Origin: Deltaproteobacteria bacterium
GTDB taxonomy: Bacteria; Desulfobacterota; Syntrophobacteria; BM002
Assembly: GCA_022340745.1 (NCBI GenBank)
Contig: JAJDNL010000019.1
Span: 1 to 61,111, forward strand
Reading direction: 5' to 3'
DNA: 61,111 nucleotides
This document shows positions 1-7,581 of this stretch, one piece after another. How positions within the stretch are numbered: the stretch's first letter is position 1; every line of letters starts with the position of its first letter. The notes beneath the pieces are model-generated. The model did not search any database and had not been told where the DNA came from. It saw nothing but the letters and a program-made list of their open reading frames with translations. The position numbers and the translations under genes are program-made.

Positions 1-423
1 CTGGTGGACAAGTTGCGGCAAAACTGTGAAGACCTGTTGTCCTTAGTCGCCTTGATGCAAAATCAAGTTGTTGGTCACATTCTTTTCACTCCCATCATGG
101 TTGAAAGTGAGGACAACATTGTCAAAGGAATGGCTTTAGCACCAATGGCCGTCCTGCCTGAGTATCAAAGGCAGGGAATAGGTTCAGAATTGATCCGCAC
201 TGGTATCGAAAAACTGAAGATGAGGCAATGTCCGTTCATCATTGTTCTGGGCCACGCTGAGTACTACCCTCGATTTGGGTTTGAACCTGCTAGTCGCTAT
301 GGAGTTCGGAGCGAGTGGGAAGTGCCAGACGAAGCGTTCATGATCTTGGTAATTGGTGCATTTGAGATGCAAGGCGGGGTGGCTCTAGCTAGATATAGAC
401 CAGAATTTGCCGAATCGATGTGA
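1..423 (+). CDS. GNAT family N-acetyltransferase, 5' end outside the window
   Basis: The visible 140 residues are the C-terminal part of a GNAT acetyltransferase, which moves an acetyl group from acetyl-CoA to an amine; the substrate cannot be told. The acetyl-CoA binding loop is clear (QRQGIGSEL, about residues 55-63), as is the later YYPRFGF segment typical of the YhbS-like (COG3153) branch. Family members run to about 165 residues, so roughly the first 25-30 are missing. The frame is open to base 1, so the GTG at 4 is probably internal. An attC-type site begins three bases after the stop, so the gene looks like the coding part of an integron cassette. Confidence 0.82.
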   Translation: MVDKLRQNCEDLLSLVALMQNQVVGHILFTPIMVESEDNIVKGMALAPMAVLPEYQRQGIGSELIRTGIEKLKMRQCPFIIVLGHAEYYPRFGFEPASRYGVRSEWEVPDEAFMILVIGAFEMQGGVALARYRPEFAESM

Positions 424-426
424 AGC

Positions 427-501
427 GCCTAACCACTCGCTGCAGTCGGACCCCTTCGACGCGCTCCGTTCACTCAGGGCCGTTGAGCTCGACCGTTAGG
501 C
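427..501 (+). other. attC-type integron recombination site
   Basis: A 75-base imperfect palindrome lies between two short genes. It opens with GCCTAAC (427-433) and closes with the exact complement GTTAGGC (495-501), matching the RYYYAAC and GTTRRRY core boxes of attC sites. Inner boxes (CTCGCTGCAGTCGG on the left, GAGCTCGACC on the right) fit the usual L-box layout. It starts three bases after the stop of an acetyltransferase gene and is followed 17 bases later by the next start codon, which is the normal gene-attC-gene spacing. No integrase gene is in the window. Confidence 0.8.
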
Positions 502-518
502 AAAAGACGGAGAATATT

Positions 519-761
519 ATGGATATCGAAATGCTGCAGGGATTTTTCTTCTGGTGCATGTTGGTCAATGTTGGAATATATGCTTGCACTGCTATAGCGG
601 TATTGGTATTGCGTGATTTCGTGTGCAAAATTCATAAAAAGTTGTTTGGTCTAGACGAAGAAACGGTCTACAAATCAATACAAAAATATTTGGCTACCTA
701 CAAGCTGTTGATAACTGTTTTCAACTTCGCACCCTGGATTGCAATACTGATAATTAAATAA
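519..761 (+). CDS. DUF6868-like small membrane protein
   Basis: An 80-residue protein with two hydrophobic helices (about residues 8-30 and 58-80) around a short basic middle (DFVCKIHKKLFGL). The pattern of an aromatic-rich first helix, a HxKLF-like central motif and a final PWIAILII segment fits the DUF6868 family, whose function is unknown. The ATG at 519 is chosen because GGAG stands seven bases upstream; the frame is open further 5' but that part reads through the attC site. It is probably the gene of the second cassette. A second member of the same family lies at 7883-8167. Confidence 0.7.
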   Translation: MDIEMLQGFFFWCMLVNVGIYACTAIAVLVLRDFVCKIHKKLFGLDEETVYKSIQKYLATYKLLITVFNFAPWIAILIIK

Positions 762-907
762 ATGGAATTATTATTTCTAATATTCCTTGCTATCGCCTTT
801 GCAGCTCCTGCATTCTATCTTGCAACAGCACATATTTCGTGACATCGGCGTGAGGCAACTCCGGGAGCAGCTGTCATCATGGGTTCAATGCCATATGATT
901 TTGTACG

Positions 908-981
908 ACCTAACCACTCGCTGCAGTCGAACTCTGAGCTGCCTGCCCGGCGGCTTGTCTTGCCGAAGTTTTAACGTGGGC
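908..981 (+). other. degenerate attC-like site
   Basis: ACCTAACCACTCGCTGCAGT at 908-927 repeats the left half of the first attC almost base for base. The right half is eroded: TTTTAACGTGGGC (969-981) resembles the expected end CAACGTTAGGC, with GTTAGGC reduced to GTGGGC. The size (74 bases) fits. The site marks the end of the second cassette but may no longer be a good recombination substrate. The 285-base gap that holds it shows no other feature I can support. Confidence 0.5.
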
Positions 982-1046
982 GGAAGGCTGGGTCGAAGGG
1001 CCGCTGGGCGGCCTTCTTAAGAAAGCAATACCGAAGGTGTCGAAAG

Positions 1047-1562
1047 ATGAACTGGGGGCTTGTGAAAACGATTATCGTGTTGCCTGGCACAGTGCTTATT
1101 GTCATCCCGGGAGCTATTCTCCTGGCCACCCAAGACTCGAAATTTGCACCAGAATTGGCATCTCCCACTCAGGTTTGCTTCTGGTTGGCCTCATTGGCCG
1201 CGATCATTGGTCTAGCTTTGAGCGCCTGGACAGTCACACTCTTCATGAAATTCGGCCAAGGAACTCCCGCTCCCTGGGACCCCCCGAAGAGATTGGTTAT
1301 TCAGGGTCCTTACCGCCATGTTAGAAACCCGATGATTACGGGCGCCTTGCTCATGCTTCTTGCTGAGGCAATCTTATTCCGATCTTTGCCGATAGCCACA
1401 TGGATGACGGTTTTCTTTATTGGCAATGCAATCTATTTTCCGCTTATTGAGGAGAACGGGTTAGAGAAAAGATTCGGCGACGAATACCGGGAATATAAAT
1501 CCCATGTTCCCCGCTGGATTCCTCAACTCAGGGCTTGGAAACAGGAAAACGATGGTGGGTAA
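1047..1562 (+). CDS. isoprenylcysteine carboxyl methyltransferase (ICMT/PEMT)-family membrane protein
   Basis: A 171-residue membrane protein with four or five helices. The family signature is in the C-terminal half: GPYRHVRNPMITG (about residues 87-99), the SAM-binding region, followed by the ENGLEKRFGDEYREY and VPRWIP segments (about 133-155). Bacterial members are SAM-dependent methyltransferases of mostly unknown substrate. The gene follows the degenerate attC site, so it is likely cassette-borne. No clean attC follows it, although GAACTCGACCGC after the stop resembles the end of the first site and may be a remnant. Confidence 0.78.
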   Translation: MNWGLVKTIIVLPGTVLIVIPGAILLATQDSKFAPELASPTQVCFWLASLAAIIGLALSAWTVTLFMKFGQGTPAPWDPPKRLVIQGPYRHVRNPMITGALLMLLAEAILFRSLPIATWMTVFFIGNAIYFPLIEENGLEKRFGDEYREYKSHVPRWIPQLRAWKQENDGG

Positions 1563-1606
1563 GCCCTTGAACTCGACCGCTATGAGGCGGTTAAAATGAC
1601 ACTGCG

Positions 1607-1885
1607 ATGATGTTGGCACGGGACATATGGGGAAAGGTAAATAAAGACTTCGAAACTCCTGAGGAGGCAGCTCTTGCGCTGTCAGTCTTGGCTGACTTTG
1701 TGGACCAAAATCAAGAGCTGGCGAGTGACCGCCTATTGAGATGCATTGTGTTCGTCGCGAAGGGAGACCTCAATAGGCTGGAGAAAGCAATAAATTTGGC
1801 CAAAGAAGACTATCGAGATTTGATTGTCTGGGCAGAGTACGATGAGAAAAGTAAACGAGTTCGTGACCTAACGAATCCGTTCTAG
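1607..1885 (+). CDS. hypothetical protein, likely cassette-borne
   Basis: A 92-residue soluble, mainly helical, acidic protein (start at 1607 or at the adjacent ATG at 1610). I do not recognise the family. Its last codons contain GACCTAAC (1865-1872), which has the form of an attC left core box, so the stop codon would lie inside a cassette end. A family A repeat begins about 25 bases further and may have destroyed the rest of that attC. Size, orientation and lack of relatives suit an integron cassette orphan. Confidence 0.5.
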   Translation: MMLARDIWGKVNKDFETPEEAALALSVLADFVDQNQELASDRLLRCIVFVAKGDLNRLEKAINLAKEDYRDLIVWAEYDEKSKRVRDLTNPF

Positions 1886-1896
1886 CCCTGCTGTTA

Positions 1897-2042
1897 TTGA
1901 AGCTCCCTGCAGCAAGACCTGTCGACGAGACTTGTCGATGAGACCTGTCGATGAGACCTGTCGACGAACTCAGGTCGAGTCGCTCAAGTCGTGTCGCTCA
2001 AGTCAAGTCGCTACGGGGAATGCGCTCGCCGCAGCATTTTCA
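1897..2042 (+). repeat. family A palindromic repeat, copy 1 (short form)
   Basis: It starts TTGAAGCTCCCTGCAG and ends GCATTTTCA like the other copies but lacks the central block (ATCTTCGAAATGTAAGG). Its first hairpin tip is expanded into near-tandem 13-mers of the type ACCTGTCGATGAG, followed by an inverted set of the type CTCAAGTCGTGTCG. It separates the cassette-like genes from yaiI and may have interrupted a third attC site. Confidence 0.75.
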
Positions 2043-2073
2043 TGCAACTGACATTTTATCAGGAGAGAAGGGA

Positions 2074-2526
2074 ATGCAGATATGGGTCGATGCTGATGCC
2101 TGCCCCAGAGTGATAAAAAATATTCTCTTTCGTGCAGCCGAGAGATTACAGATATCTTTAACTCTGGTCGCAAATCGGCCTCTACATACCCCTCCGTCAT
2201 GTTATATCAAGGCGATCCAAGTAGATCATGGTCTCGATGTGGCCGACAACCAAATAGTGCAAAAATTACGACAAGGCGACCTCGTCATTACCGCTGATAT
2301 ACCTCTTGCCGCTGAGGTTATAGAGAAAGGTGGCCATGCGCTTGACCCCAGGGGAGAATTCTATACAAAAGGCAATATTGGCGAGCGCCTTGCTGTGCGT
2401 AATTTCATGGATGAGCTGCGCAGTGGTGGCGTGGACACGGGTGGACCATCGTCGTTCAGCCAAAGTGATCGTCAAGCTTTTGCTAATCAATTAGATCGTT
2501 TTTTGGCTAAACACGGCAATACTTAA
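2074..2526 (+). CDS. YaiI/YqxD family protein (UPF0178, DUF188)
   Basis: A 150-residue protein that begins [15 protein letters not shown], the hallmark N-terminus of this family. Its NYN/PIN-like fold carries conserved acidic residues that suggest nuclease activity, which is not proven. [13 protein letters not shown] and [11 protein letters not shown] are further conserved blocks, and the length is normal. The ATG at 2074 is chosen over an upstream in-frame start because AGGAGAG precedes it and the upstream codons read through a repeat. Confidence 0.88.
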   Translation: MQIWVDADACPRVIKNILFRAAERLQISLTLVANRPLHTPPSCYIKAIQVDHGLDVADNQIVQKLRQGDLVITADIPLAAEVIEKGGHALDPRGEFYTKGNIGERLAVRNFMDELRSGGVDTGGPSSFSQSDRQAFANQLDRFLAKHGNT

Positions 2527-2538
2527 CCCTGATATTTC

Positions 2539-2811
2539 ATGAATACAGATGCTTCCGAAAAGATGAGAGTGGTGGAGATTGAGGAAGAGCCTATTGAGCT
2601 TTATAAAATTCTAAAGTTCGAAAGCATGGTTCAAAGCGGGGGAGAGGCAAAACACGTTATTGCAGAAGGGCTCGTGCGTGTAAATGGTGGAATTGAAACC
2701 AGAAAAAGAAAAAAAATCATTGCGGGTGATATTATTGAATTTGAGGAAGAGAAGATTCGAATTATTACCAAAGGGAGTGGCTCAAGGCGCAAGGAAAAGG
2801 GCCGATGTTAG
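2539..2811 (+). CDS. S4 domain RNA-binding protein
   Basis: A 90-residue protein with one S4 RNA-binding fold (about residues 20-78): LYKILKFESMVQSGGEAK, then EGLVRVNGGIETRKRKKI and DIIEFEEEKIRII. It resembles the YbcJ/YaaA-like single-domain group, thought to bind structured RNA. The start is uncertain. ATG 2539 lies inside a TGATATTTCATGAAT sequence that looks like a solitary family B repeat end, while ATG 2563 (MRVVEIEEEP) would give an 82-residue product; neither has a strong ribosome binding site. It lies 12 bases after yaiI. Confidence 0.78.
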   Translation: MNTDASEKMRVVEIEEEPIELYKILKFESMVQSGGEAKHVIAEGLVRVNGGIETRKRKKIIAGDIIEFEEEKIRIITKGSGSRRKEKGRC

Positions 2812-2976
2812 ATCGCATGGAGCATAGGGAGGTAATTTCGAATTGCGGATTGCGGATTGCGAATTTGAAAAGACATACGATATGGAATAATTATTCTATA
2901 CAAAATGTCTTTTTGCTGCCTGCTGTCTGCTGCTAGCTAACACCGGCCGTAGGGCCAAGACTTTCAAGGAGCAATC

Positions 2977-3180
2977 ATGCCTTATATAAATATCAAAGTG
3001 ACCGAGGAAGGCGTCACAGCAGCTCAAAAGGCTCAACTTATCAAGGGAGTGACAGACCTCCTCGCTGAAGTTCTGGGAAAGAATCCGGCAACTACAGTCG
3101 TGGTCATAGATGAGGTCCATACAGATAACTGGGGTATTGGTGGTGAAACTGTTACGGTGCGACGCCAACGAGGTCAATAA
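2977..3180 (+). CDS. 4-oxalocrotonate tautomerase family protein
   Basis: A 67-residue protein beginning MPYINIKVTEEGVT. After removal of Met the amino-terminal Pro is the catalytic base of the tautomerase superfamily. The block TTVVVIDEVHTDNWGIGGE matches the 4-OT subfamily, including the conserved NWGIGGE near the C-terminus. These enzymes interconvert keto and enol forms; the in vivo substrate of stand-alone genes is usually unknown. AAGGAG precedes the start. The 165 bases upstream contain word-like repeats (variants of AATTGCGGATTGCGG at 2836-2873). Confidence 0.88.
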   Translation: MPYINIKVTEEGVTAAQKAQLIKGVTDLLAEVLGKNPATTVVVIDEVHTDNWGIGGETVTVRRQRGQ

Positions 3181-3249
3181 GAGATCTCCTGCTTTGGCCT
3201 CATCCTGGGACGAAAATATCGGGTTATTGAACCACCGGTGGAAGGTTCA

Positions 3250-3678
3250 ATGGTGAATGATCTATCCACTAATGCAAAACACCGGCCGAAATGGACTCTT
3301 TTTGCTGCCTTGCTTTTAACCGTGCCGGCTCCCTTCTTCATGCTGGTTGTGGGCGGTATAGTGCCGACATTCTGTATAATCTATCTCGCAGTTCACGGGC
3401 TCATTGTGGCTTTAGCAAAATTCACTGCCGAAGGTTTCTGGATGCTCGGTATATTGTGGACGCATGTCGTAATCCTCGGAGGCCTTCTCTATGTTGCAGC
3501 GGCCGGAATTACCTGGTTGCTGTTCCGCTTCTTACCCTATCGTTACGCTCGCGCGGTGGTGCTTGGGCTGATTGTCGCTCTTTTTGTAGTATCAACCTTT
3601 GAAATCTATCGAGTGCCTGGGCACAACAGTGCTCCACCGGCGAATATATTTCGCATTTATAAGGGCTTCTTTACCTAG
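3250..3678 (+). CDS. hypothetical multi-helix membrane protein
   Basis: A 142-residue protein with a short basic N-terminus and four predicted membrane helices (about residues 15-40, 42-62, 72-95 and 103-122). I do not recognise the family. ATG 3250 is preferred over GTG 3238 because GGAAGG stands just before it. The stop codon is notable: TAG at 3676-3678 is made of a target TA plus the first base of a family B element, and the sequence on the far side of the element (TAA) suggests the original stop was TAA. Confidence 0.6.
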   Translation: MVNDLSTNAKHRPKWTLFAALLLTVPAPFFMLVVGGIVPTFCIIYLAVHGLIVALAKFTAEGFWMLGILWTHVVILGGLLYVAAAGITWLLFRFLPYRYARAVVLGLIVALFVVSTFEIYRVPGHNSAPPANIFRIYKGFFT

Positions 3679-3857
3679 CTCGGAGTATTCATGAAGCTGT
3701 GTCGCGAGACCGTGAAGATGGATGTTCCACCTGGCAACCGCAGGGGCTTGAATCCGAGGCGTACTAGAACAGTACGTCGCAGGTTTCAAGGCCAGAGGAC
3801 GCCAGGAAGGACGGTCATATCCACGGTCGAAGCAGCCGATTCATGAATACTATGGGC
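3678..3857 (+). repeat. family B MITE-like repeat, copy 1
   Basis: A 180-base element flanked by TA on both sides (3676-3677 and 3858-3859). The ends are imperfect inverted repeats that share GTATTCATGAA. Inside are an outer stem GACCGTG/CACGGTC and an inner hairpin GTACT-AGAAC-AGTAC (3761-3775), both present with compensating changes in the other copies. No convincing reading frame is present; the minus-strand ORF across it is a shadow. Confidence 0.8.
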
Positions 3858-3934
3858 TAACATCGGCAACAGCGATTCCGCCACGCGCCCCCTGCGGTGT
3901 AGGCGGGATTGCTATTTTTGCTCTGGGAAAGCTC

Positions 3935-4600
3935 ATGGGACAATCTGTAAAACACCGCATCCTCACCGAACTTTTCGTCCTCGGTGTACTAACCACTGTC
4001 TTTCTGGTTGTTTTTCCAAAACGGCCTATCTACCTTGACGTTCTCCTTGCTCTGTTCGCCCTCGGCCTCATTGCCTGGAACGCGCGGTTCACCAGAAACT
4101 CAATCTGGGCTCAGTTTCCACCGGAAGAGGATCTACAGACTCGAGTAAGACGATCATACCTTCTGGCCTCAGCCTTCACTATTCCCATAATTCTTGCCTT
4201 CGCGGCAATCGGACTTGCGCTCGGTTACAGGGAATCCGGCTGGAATGGAGCCTGGGCGCGATTTTTAAACTACCATCTCCCCCTAGCATTCGTCCTCTAC
4301 CTCCCGTGGGCTCTCCTGCAGCAGTTCCTCTTCCAGTTCTACCTTCTCGGGCGTCTTCTTACGCTTTTTCCTACGCCGGTCTCAGTAGTCGTCACGGGGA
4401 TGGCGTACTCTTTAGTCCACTTACCTGACATCGGCGTCACGCTTGCTGCCGCTGCTGCAGGAATCTTCTGGACTTTTCTCTACCGTCGCTATCGAGTCCT
4501 GCTCCCTCTGGGACTCTCTCATGCCTTCCTCGGGTCCACATTTTACTACTGGGTCTGCGGTCACGATCTTTTGATGGTTTGGAAAGAAATGTTACAGTAA
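3935..4600 (+). CDS. CPBP family (Abi) intramembrane protease-like protein
   Basis: A 221-residue integral membrane protein with about six to seven helices. The CPBP pattern is recognisable: motif 2 (YSLVH, residues 158-162) and motif 4 (LGLSHAFLG with His 196) are intact. Motif 1, normally EExxxR, reads QQFLFQ at residues 129-134, so the glutamate pair is replaced by glutamine. Family members are glutamic-type intramembrane proteases of the Rce1/MroQ kind; loss of the glutamates may mean no peptidase activity, or a variant subgroup. It follows family B copy 1. Confidence 0.7.
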   Translation: MGQSVKHRILTELFVLGVLTTVFLVVFPKRPIYLDVLLALFALGLIAWNARFTRNSIWAQFPPEEDLQTRVRRSYLLASAFTIPIILAFAAIGLALGYRESGWNGAWARFLNYHLPLAFVLYLPWALLQQFLFQFYLLGRLLTLFPTPVSVVVTGMAYSLVHLPDIGVTLAAAAAGIFWTFLYRRYRVLLPLGLSHAFLGSTFYYWVCGHDLLMVWKEMLQ

Positions 4601-4663
4601 TTTATCTATTCGTCCATGGATTGTGAGTCCGAAGATATCCGGGCTAAAAAAGGAGTTAACATA

Positions 4664-4924
4664 ATGAGTAATGTCGATGAACTAACAAAGGCATTAGAGC
4701 TTGACAGAGATGGCCATTGGGATAGTGCTCATACAATTGTACAGGGAATTGAATCGTTAGATTCTTATTGGATCCATGCATACTTGCACCGAAAAGAGGG
4801 GGCTTTAGGAAACTCAAACTACTGGTACAGGAGAGCCAACAAGACAATGCCGGAGTATGATATAGATCAAGAATGGAATGAGTTGTATGAATATATCACC
4901 TCAAAGCAAAAAAACGAGAGCTAG
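4664..4924 (+). CDS. hypothetical small acidic protein
   Basis: An 86-residue soluble protein (MSNVDELTKALELDRDGHWD at the N-terminus) with a helical-hairpin look and TPR-like spacing (ALELDRDGHWDSAHTIV, then WIHAYLHRKEG), followed by NSNYWYRRANKTMP. It may be a single TPR-like unit, but I cannot name a family. ATG 4664 is chosen because AAAGGAG lies about ten bases upstream; the frame stays open 48 bases 5' of that through GATATCCGGGCT, a solitary family B-type end. Confidence 0.6.
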   Translation: MSNVDELTKALELDRDGHWDSAHTIVQGIESLDSYWIHAYLHRKEGALGNSNYWYRRANKTMPEYDIDQEWNELYEYITSKQKNES

Positions 4925-5302
4925 GTTTCAGGTGTCAGGAAAAAGAAGCATAGGAGTTGAAAAAGTGACAAAGGAATTTGCCCATTTGCCATTCCTTGTC
5001 ACCTTCATGTCATATGAGCTATAAATGCAACTTCAAAGCCATAAGGATTTTAGATTTTAGAATGCAGATTTTAGATTGAAGAGCTTAGTACCTCGCCGCA
5101 ATGAAGGCGTTTAGCTCAATCTGCAATCATAGATCATACGAAGACTGGCCCTGGGGACCAAGTTTTCTGGGACCTAACAGAGTATTATGTCACTCAACCT
5201 AAACTCAAGCGATTTAGCAAGAATCGGGTGGCTACTCCATCTGCCATAGGCTACGGTGCCTTGAAACGGTAGTCTATAAATTTTCAATCATGGAGATTAG
5301 CT
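4925..5302. other. gene-free stretch with word-like repeats
   Basis: Starts with TTTCAGGTGTCAGGAAAAAG (the TTTCAGG word family), has TTTTAGATTTTAGAATGCAG at about 5050-5070, and GGACCAAGTTTTCTGGGACC at about 5156-5175, similar to the tails of the family C repeats. The last 100 bases lead into the Ada-like gene. No gene, RNA or clear promoter seen. Confidence 0.5.
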
Positions 5303-6172
5303 ATGAAGTCTGATTATGAGAGAATTGCTGCTGCCATCCGCTTCATTGAACGAAGTGCACCTGAACAGCCTACTCTTGCTGATATTGCATCCGAACTAGG
5401 TCTTAGTACGTTTCATTTTCAACGTCTGTTCCAACGCTGGGCAGGTGTATCGCCGAAGCGTTTTCTGCAGTTTCTCACTGTCCAGCACGCAAAACAGCTT
5501 CTGGAACACTCCAAAAGCGTGCTGGACACAACCTATGAAGTGGGGCTATCGGGTCCGGCGCGTCTCCACGACCACTTCGTCTCCCTGGAGGCTGTCACGC
5601 CTGGCGAATACAAAACACGAGGCGCTGGACTCCGGATTGGCTATGGGATTCAACCAAGCCCTTTCGGCTCAATGTTTCTGGCCACCACCAAACGGGGTGT
5701 CTGTTGGCTTTCCTTCCTTGCAGATGAGTCTGCGGAACGTGAACTGGCTTCACTGCAACGGTTTTGGCAGGGAGCTGAGGTTTATCCGGACAAAGAAGGT
5801 ACCGGCGCCATAGCAAAGAGAATCTTCACTCGCCAAAAAAATGAAAACGGCTCACTGACTTTACTGGTAAAGGGAACGAACTTTCAAATCAACGTTTGGA
5901 AAGCTCTTCTCAGAATACCTCCTGGCCTTCTCTGCTCCTATAGTCAGGTTGCACGGACCATTGGAAACCCTTCTGCCTCCCGTGCGGTGGGTACAGCGAT
6001 CGCTGTCAACCCGGTAGCCTATCTCATCCCCTGTCATCGTGTGATTCGAAAGGTCGGCACCCCGGGTGACTATCGATGGGGTGACGTACGCAAAAAAGCT
6101 CTTATTGGTTGGGAGGCTGCAAACCTTCCCGCCATGCCAAGAGACCGTACTCTAAGCCCGGATATTTCATGA
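5303..6172 (+). CDS. AraC-type HTH fused to O6-methylguanine-DNA methyltransferase (Ada-like)
   Basis: A 289-residue two-domain protein. Residues 1-100 form an AraC-type helix-turn-helix (LADIASELGLSTFHFQRLF). Residues 110-275 form the alkyltransferase, with the active-site motif PCHRVIRK (Cys about 244) preceded by SRAVGTAIAVNPVAYL. The enzyme transfers an alkyl group from O6-alkylguanine to its own Cys. The N-terminal zinc/phosphotriester domain of classic Ada is absent, so any sensing must come from the C-terminal Cys or be lost. The last five codons (SPDIS) and the TGA stop are written by a solitary family B repeat end (AGCCCGGATATTTCATGAAT, 6155-6174), so the native C-terminus may have been replaced. 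Confidence 0.9.
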   Translation: MKSDYERIAAAIRFIERSAPEQPTLADIASELGLSTFHFQRLFQRWAGVSPKRFLQFLTVQHAKQLLEHSKSVLDTTYEVGLSGPARLHDHFVSLEAVTPGEYKTRGAGLRIGYGIQPSPFGSMFLATTKRGVCWLSFLADESAERELASLQRFWQGAEVYPDKEGTGAIAKRIFTRQKNENGSLTLLVKGTNFQINVWKALLRIPPGLLCSYSQVARTIGNPSASRAVGTAIAVNPVAYLIPCHRVIRKVGTPGDYRWGDVRKKALIGWEAANLPAMPRDRTLSPDIS

Positions 6173-6204
6173 ATCACTTGCTTTGATTCTCTATCGGAGA
6201 CTAT

Positions 6205-6765
6205 ATGACAACGAACAGCAATTGTTCTGCCCTGGTCGACCCGAAGCGATTTAGGCCGATTCAGGATCTGCATACATGGTCTCCCGATTGTATGGTGGCA
6301 GTCGATGACAGTTTCGAATTGAAAAACGAATTTCTTTTTATCACCGATCCAATTCATCTCGGTCAGACAAAGAGTGCAAGCACCGACCCATCGGCGAGTT
6401 ATGTGCAAAGGCGTGGTCTGACGGTGACACATTATGGTGGCAAGGCTTCATGCCCGGTGTTGTGGTGCAATCCATACCTCTTGCTTCCACTGTCACAGTC
6501 CTTGGAAGAAAAGTTCTTGTTGCCTGCCAACTCAGAAACGCTGGCGGAAAAGATTTCCTGCCACTCCGGATCACTTCTTTTTTTACCGTTGGCGAATGAC
6601 ATTCCACGGTCTTTGCTTGAACGGGTACATAAGGTTTGCACGGACAAAAACGGGGCAAAGATACAGCTCGCAGTGGGAACGTATCGAGTATTCTATGAGC
6701 AACTCGAATTCCCCTCGGGCTCCCAAGAGGAACTCTACCGAAATATTGTGGCTCAGAAGCAGTAA
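6205..6765 (+). CDS. hypothetical protein
   Basis: A 186-residue soluble protein without signal peptide or membrane helix. I do not recognise it. It has four cysteines in the middle (ASCPVLWCNP, about residues 93-102, and a later C in EKISCHSG) but no obvious metal-site spacing. The C-terminal half looks alpha/beta (GSLLFLPLANDIPRSLLERV, then AKIQLAVGTYRVFYEQLE). It lies 32 bases after the Ada-like gene; the short gap gives no evidence about its role. Confidence 0.55.
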   Translation: MTTNSNCSALVDPKRFRPIQDLHTWSPDCMVAVDDSFELKNEFLFITDPIHLGQTKSASTDPSASYVQRRGLTVTHYGGKASCPVLWCNPYLLLPLSQSLEEKFLLPANSETLAEKISCHSGSLLFLPLANDIPRSLLERVHKVCTDKNGAKIQLAVGTYRVFYEQLEFPSGSQEELYRNIVAQKQ

Positions 6766-6845
6766 GATTGCTTTCTCCAATTTCAGTACAGCTGACCTGG
6801 AAAACAGCTCGTTCGCGCGCTGCGCCCCAACCTCATGGGGGAACA

Positions 6846-7544
6846 ATGATGTACAATATGAAAAAAGGACATATATGGTTCACGGTATGGATGTGCGGTT
6901 TAACGCTCCTGGCGGCGTGCTCTGGCACCTCAGCACAGCAACATGAGAGCAATGAGGTTGATCAACGGCATGGGGCAGTCGCCCCCCAGACATACGTGTA
7001 TGAATGCAGCGACAGCTACAGCTTTGTGGCACGCATAGAGGGCGAAAAAGCCTGGTTGTTTTTGCCGAAGAAGACTGTACCTCTTCCCCATGTTCCATCG
7101 GCTTCCGGGGCGAAGTACAGTGACGGGCAGATTACGTTTTGGAGCAAGGGAGATGAAGCATTGATCGAGGATGGTCAAAAAACGCACCGTGATTGCAAGA
7201 ACAACCGGGCAAGAGCCATCTGGGAACATGCCAAGTTGGGAGGTGTCGATTTCAGGGCCGTTGGCAACGAGCCGGGTTGGTATCTGGAGCTAAGAAAAGG
7301 TGACCGTGTCATATTCGTAGCCGACTACGGCCAGAGACGATATGAGTTTACCACACCTGCGCCTACGCTGGACCAGGAGGCTCGAGTAGCAACCTACAGG
7401 GTTCAGGCCAATGAGCATGAGTTGCTCATTGTGCTTACAGGACAACGCTGCCGTGATTCTATGAGCGGCGAACTGTTTGAGACCAGTGTCACCGTGATCT
7501 TAGACGACATAGAATATCAAGGATGTGGCCGCCCACTGCACTAA
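6846..7544 (+). CDS. lipoprotein with MliC-like and COG3650-like domains
   Basis: A 232-residue protein with a lipoprotein signal peptide ending in LTLLAACSGTS (lipobox LAAC, Cys about 22). Two domains follow. One (residues 47-115) begins YVYECSDSYSFVARI, as in MliC/COG3895 inhibitors of C-type lysozyme. The other (120-232) contains WEHAKLGGVDFRAVGNEPGW and YQGCGRPL, typical of COG3650 lipoprotein domains, with a Cys pair probably disulfide bonded. The fusion suggests an envelope lipoprotein that resists lysozyme-like enzymes. The start is taken at the ATG pair 6846/6849 after GGGGG; the longer frame reaches back into the previous gap without a site. Confidence 0.75.
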   Translation: MMYNMKKGHIWFTVWMCGLTLLAACSGTSAQQHESNEVDQRHGAVAPQTYVYECSDSYSFVARIEGEKAWLFLPKKTVPLPHVPSASGAKYSDGQITFWSKGDEALIEDGQKTHRDCKNNRARAIWEHAKLGGVDFRAVGNEPGWYLELRKGDRVIFVADYGQRRYEFTTPAPTLDQEARVATYRVQANEHELLIVLTGQRCRDSMSGELFETSVTVILDDIEYQGCGRPLH

Positions 7545-7581
7545 TGCTACCCACGCCACAAGGCGATGGAAAATAGAGGAA

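Noticed and set aside
420-518. N-terminal extension of the first DUF6868 protein
   Set aside because: The 33 extra codons read through the attC site; the GGAG site and family start point to 519.
1920-2020. CRISPR-like array in the 13-mer repeats
   Set aside because: Units are adjacent with no spacers, partly inverted, and no cas gene is present.
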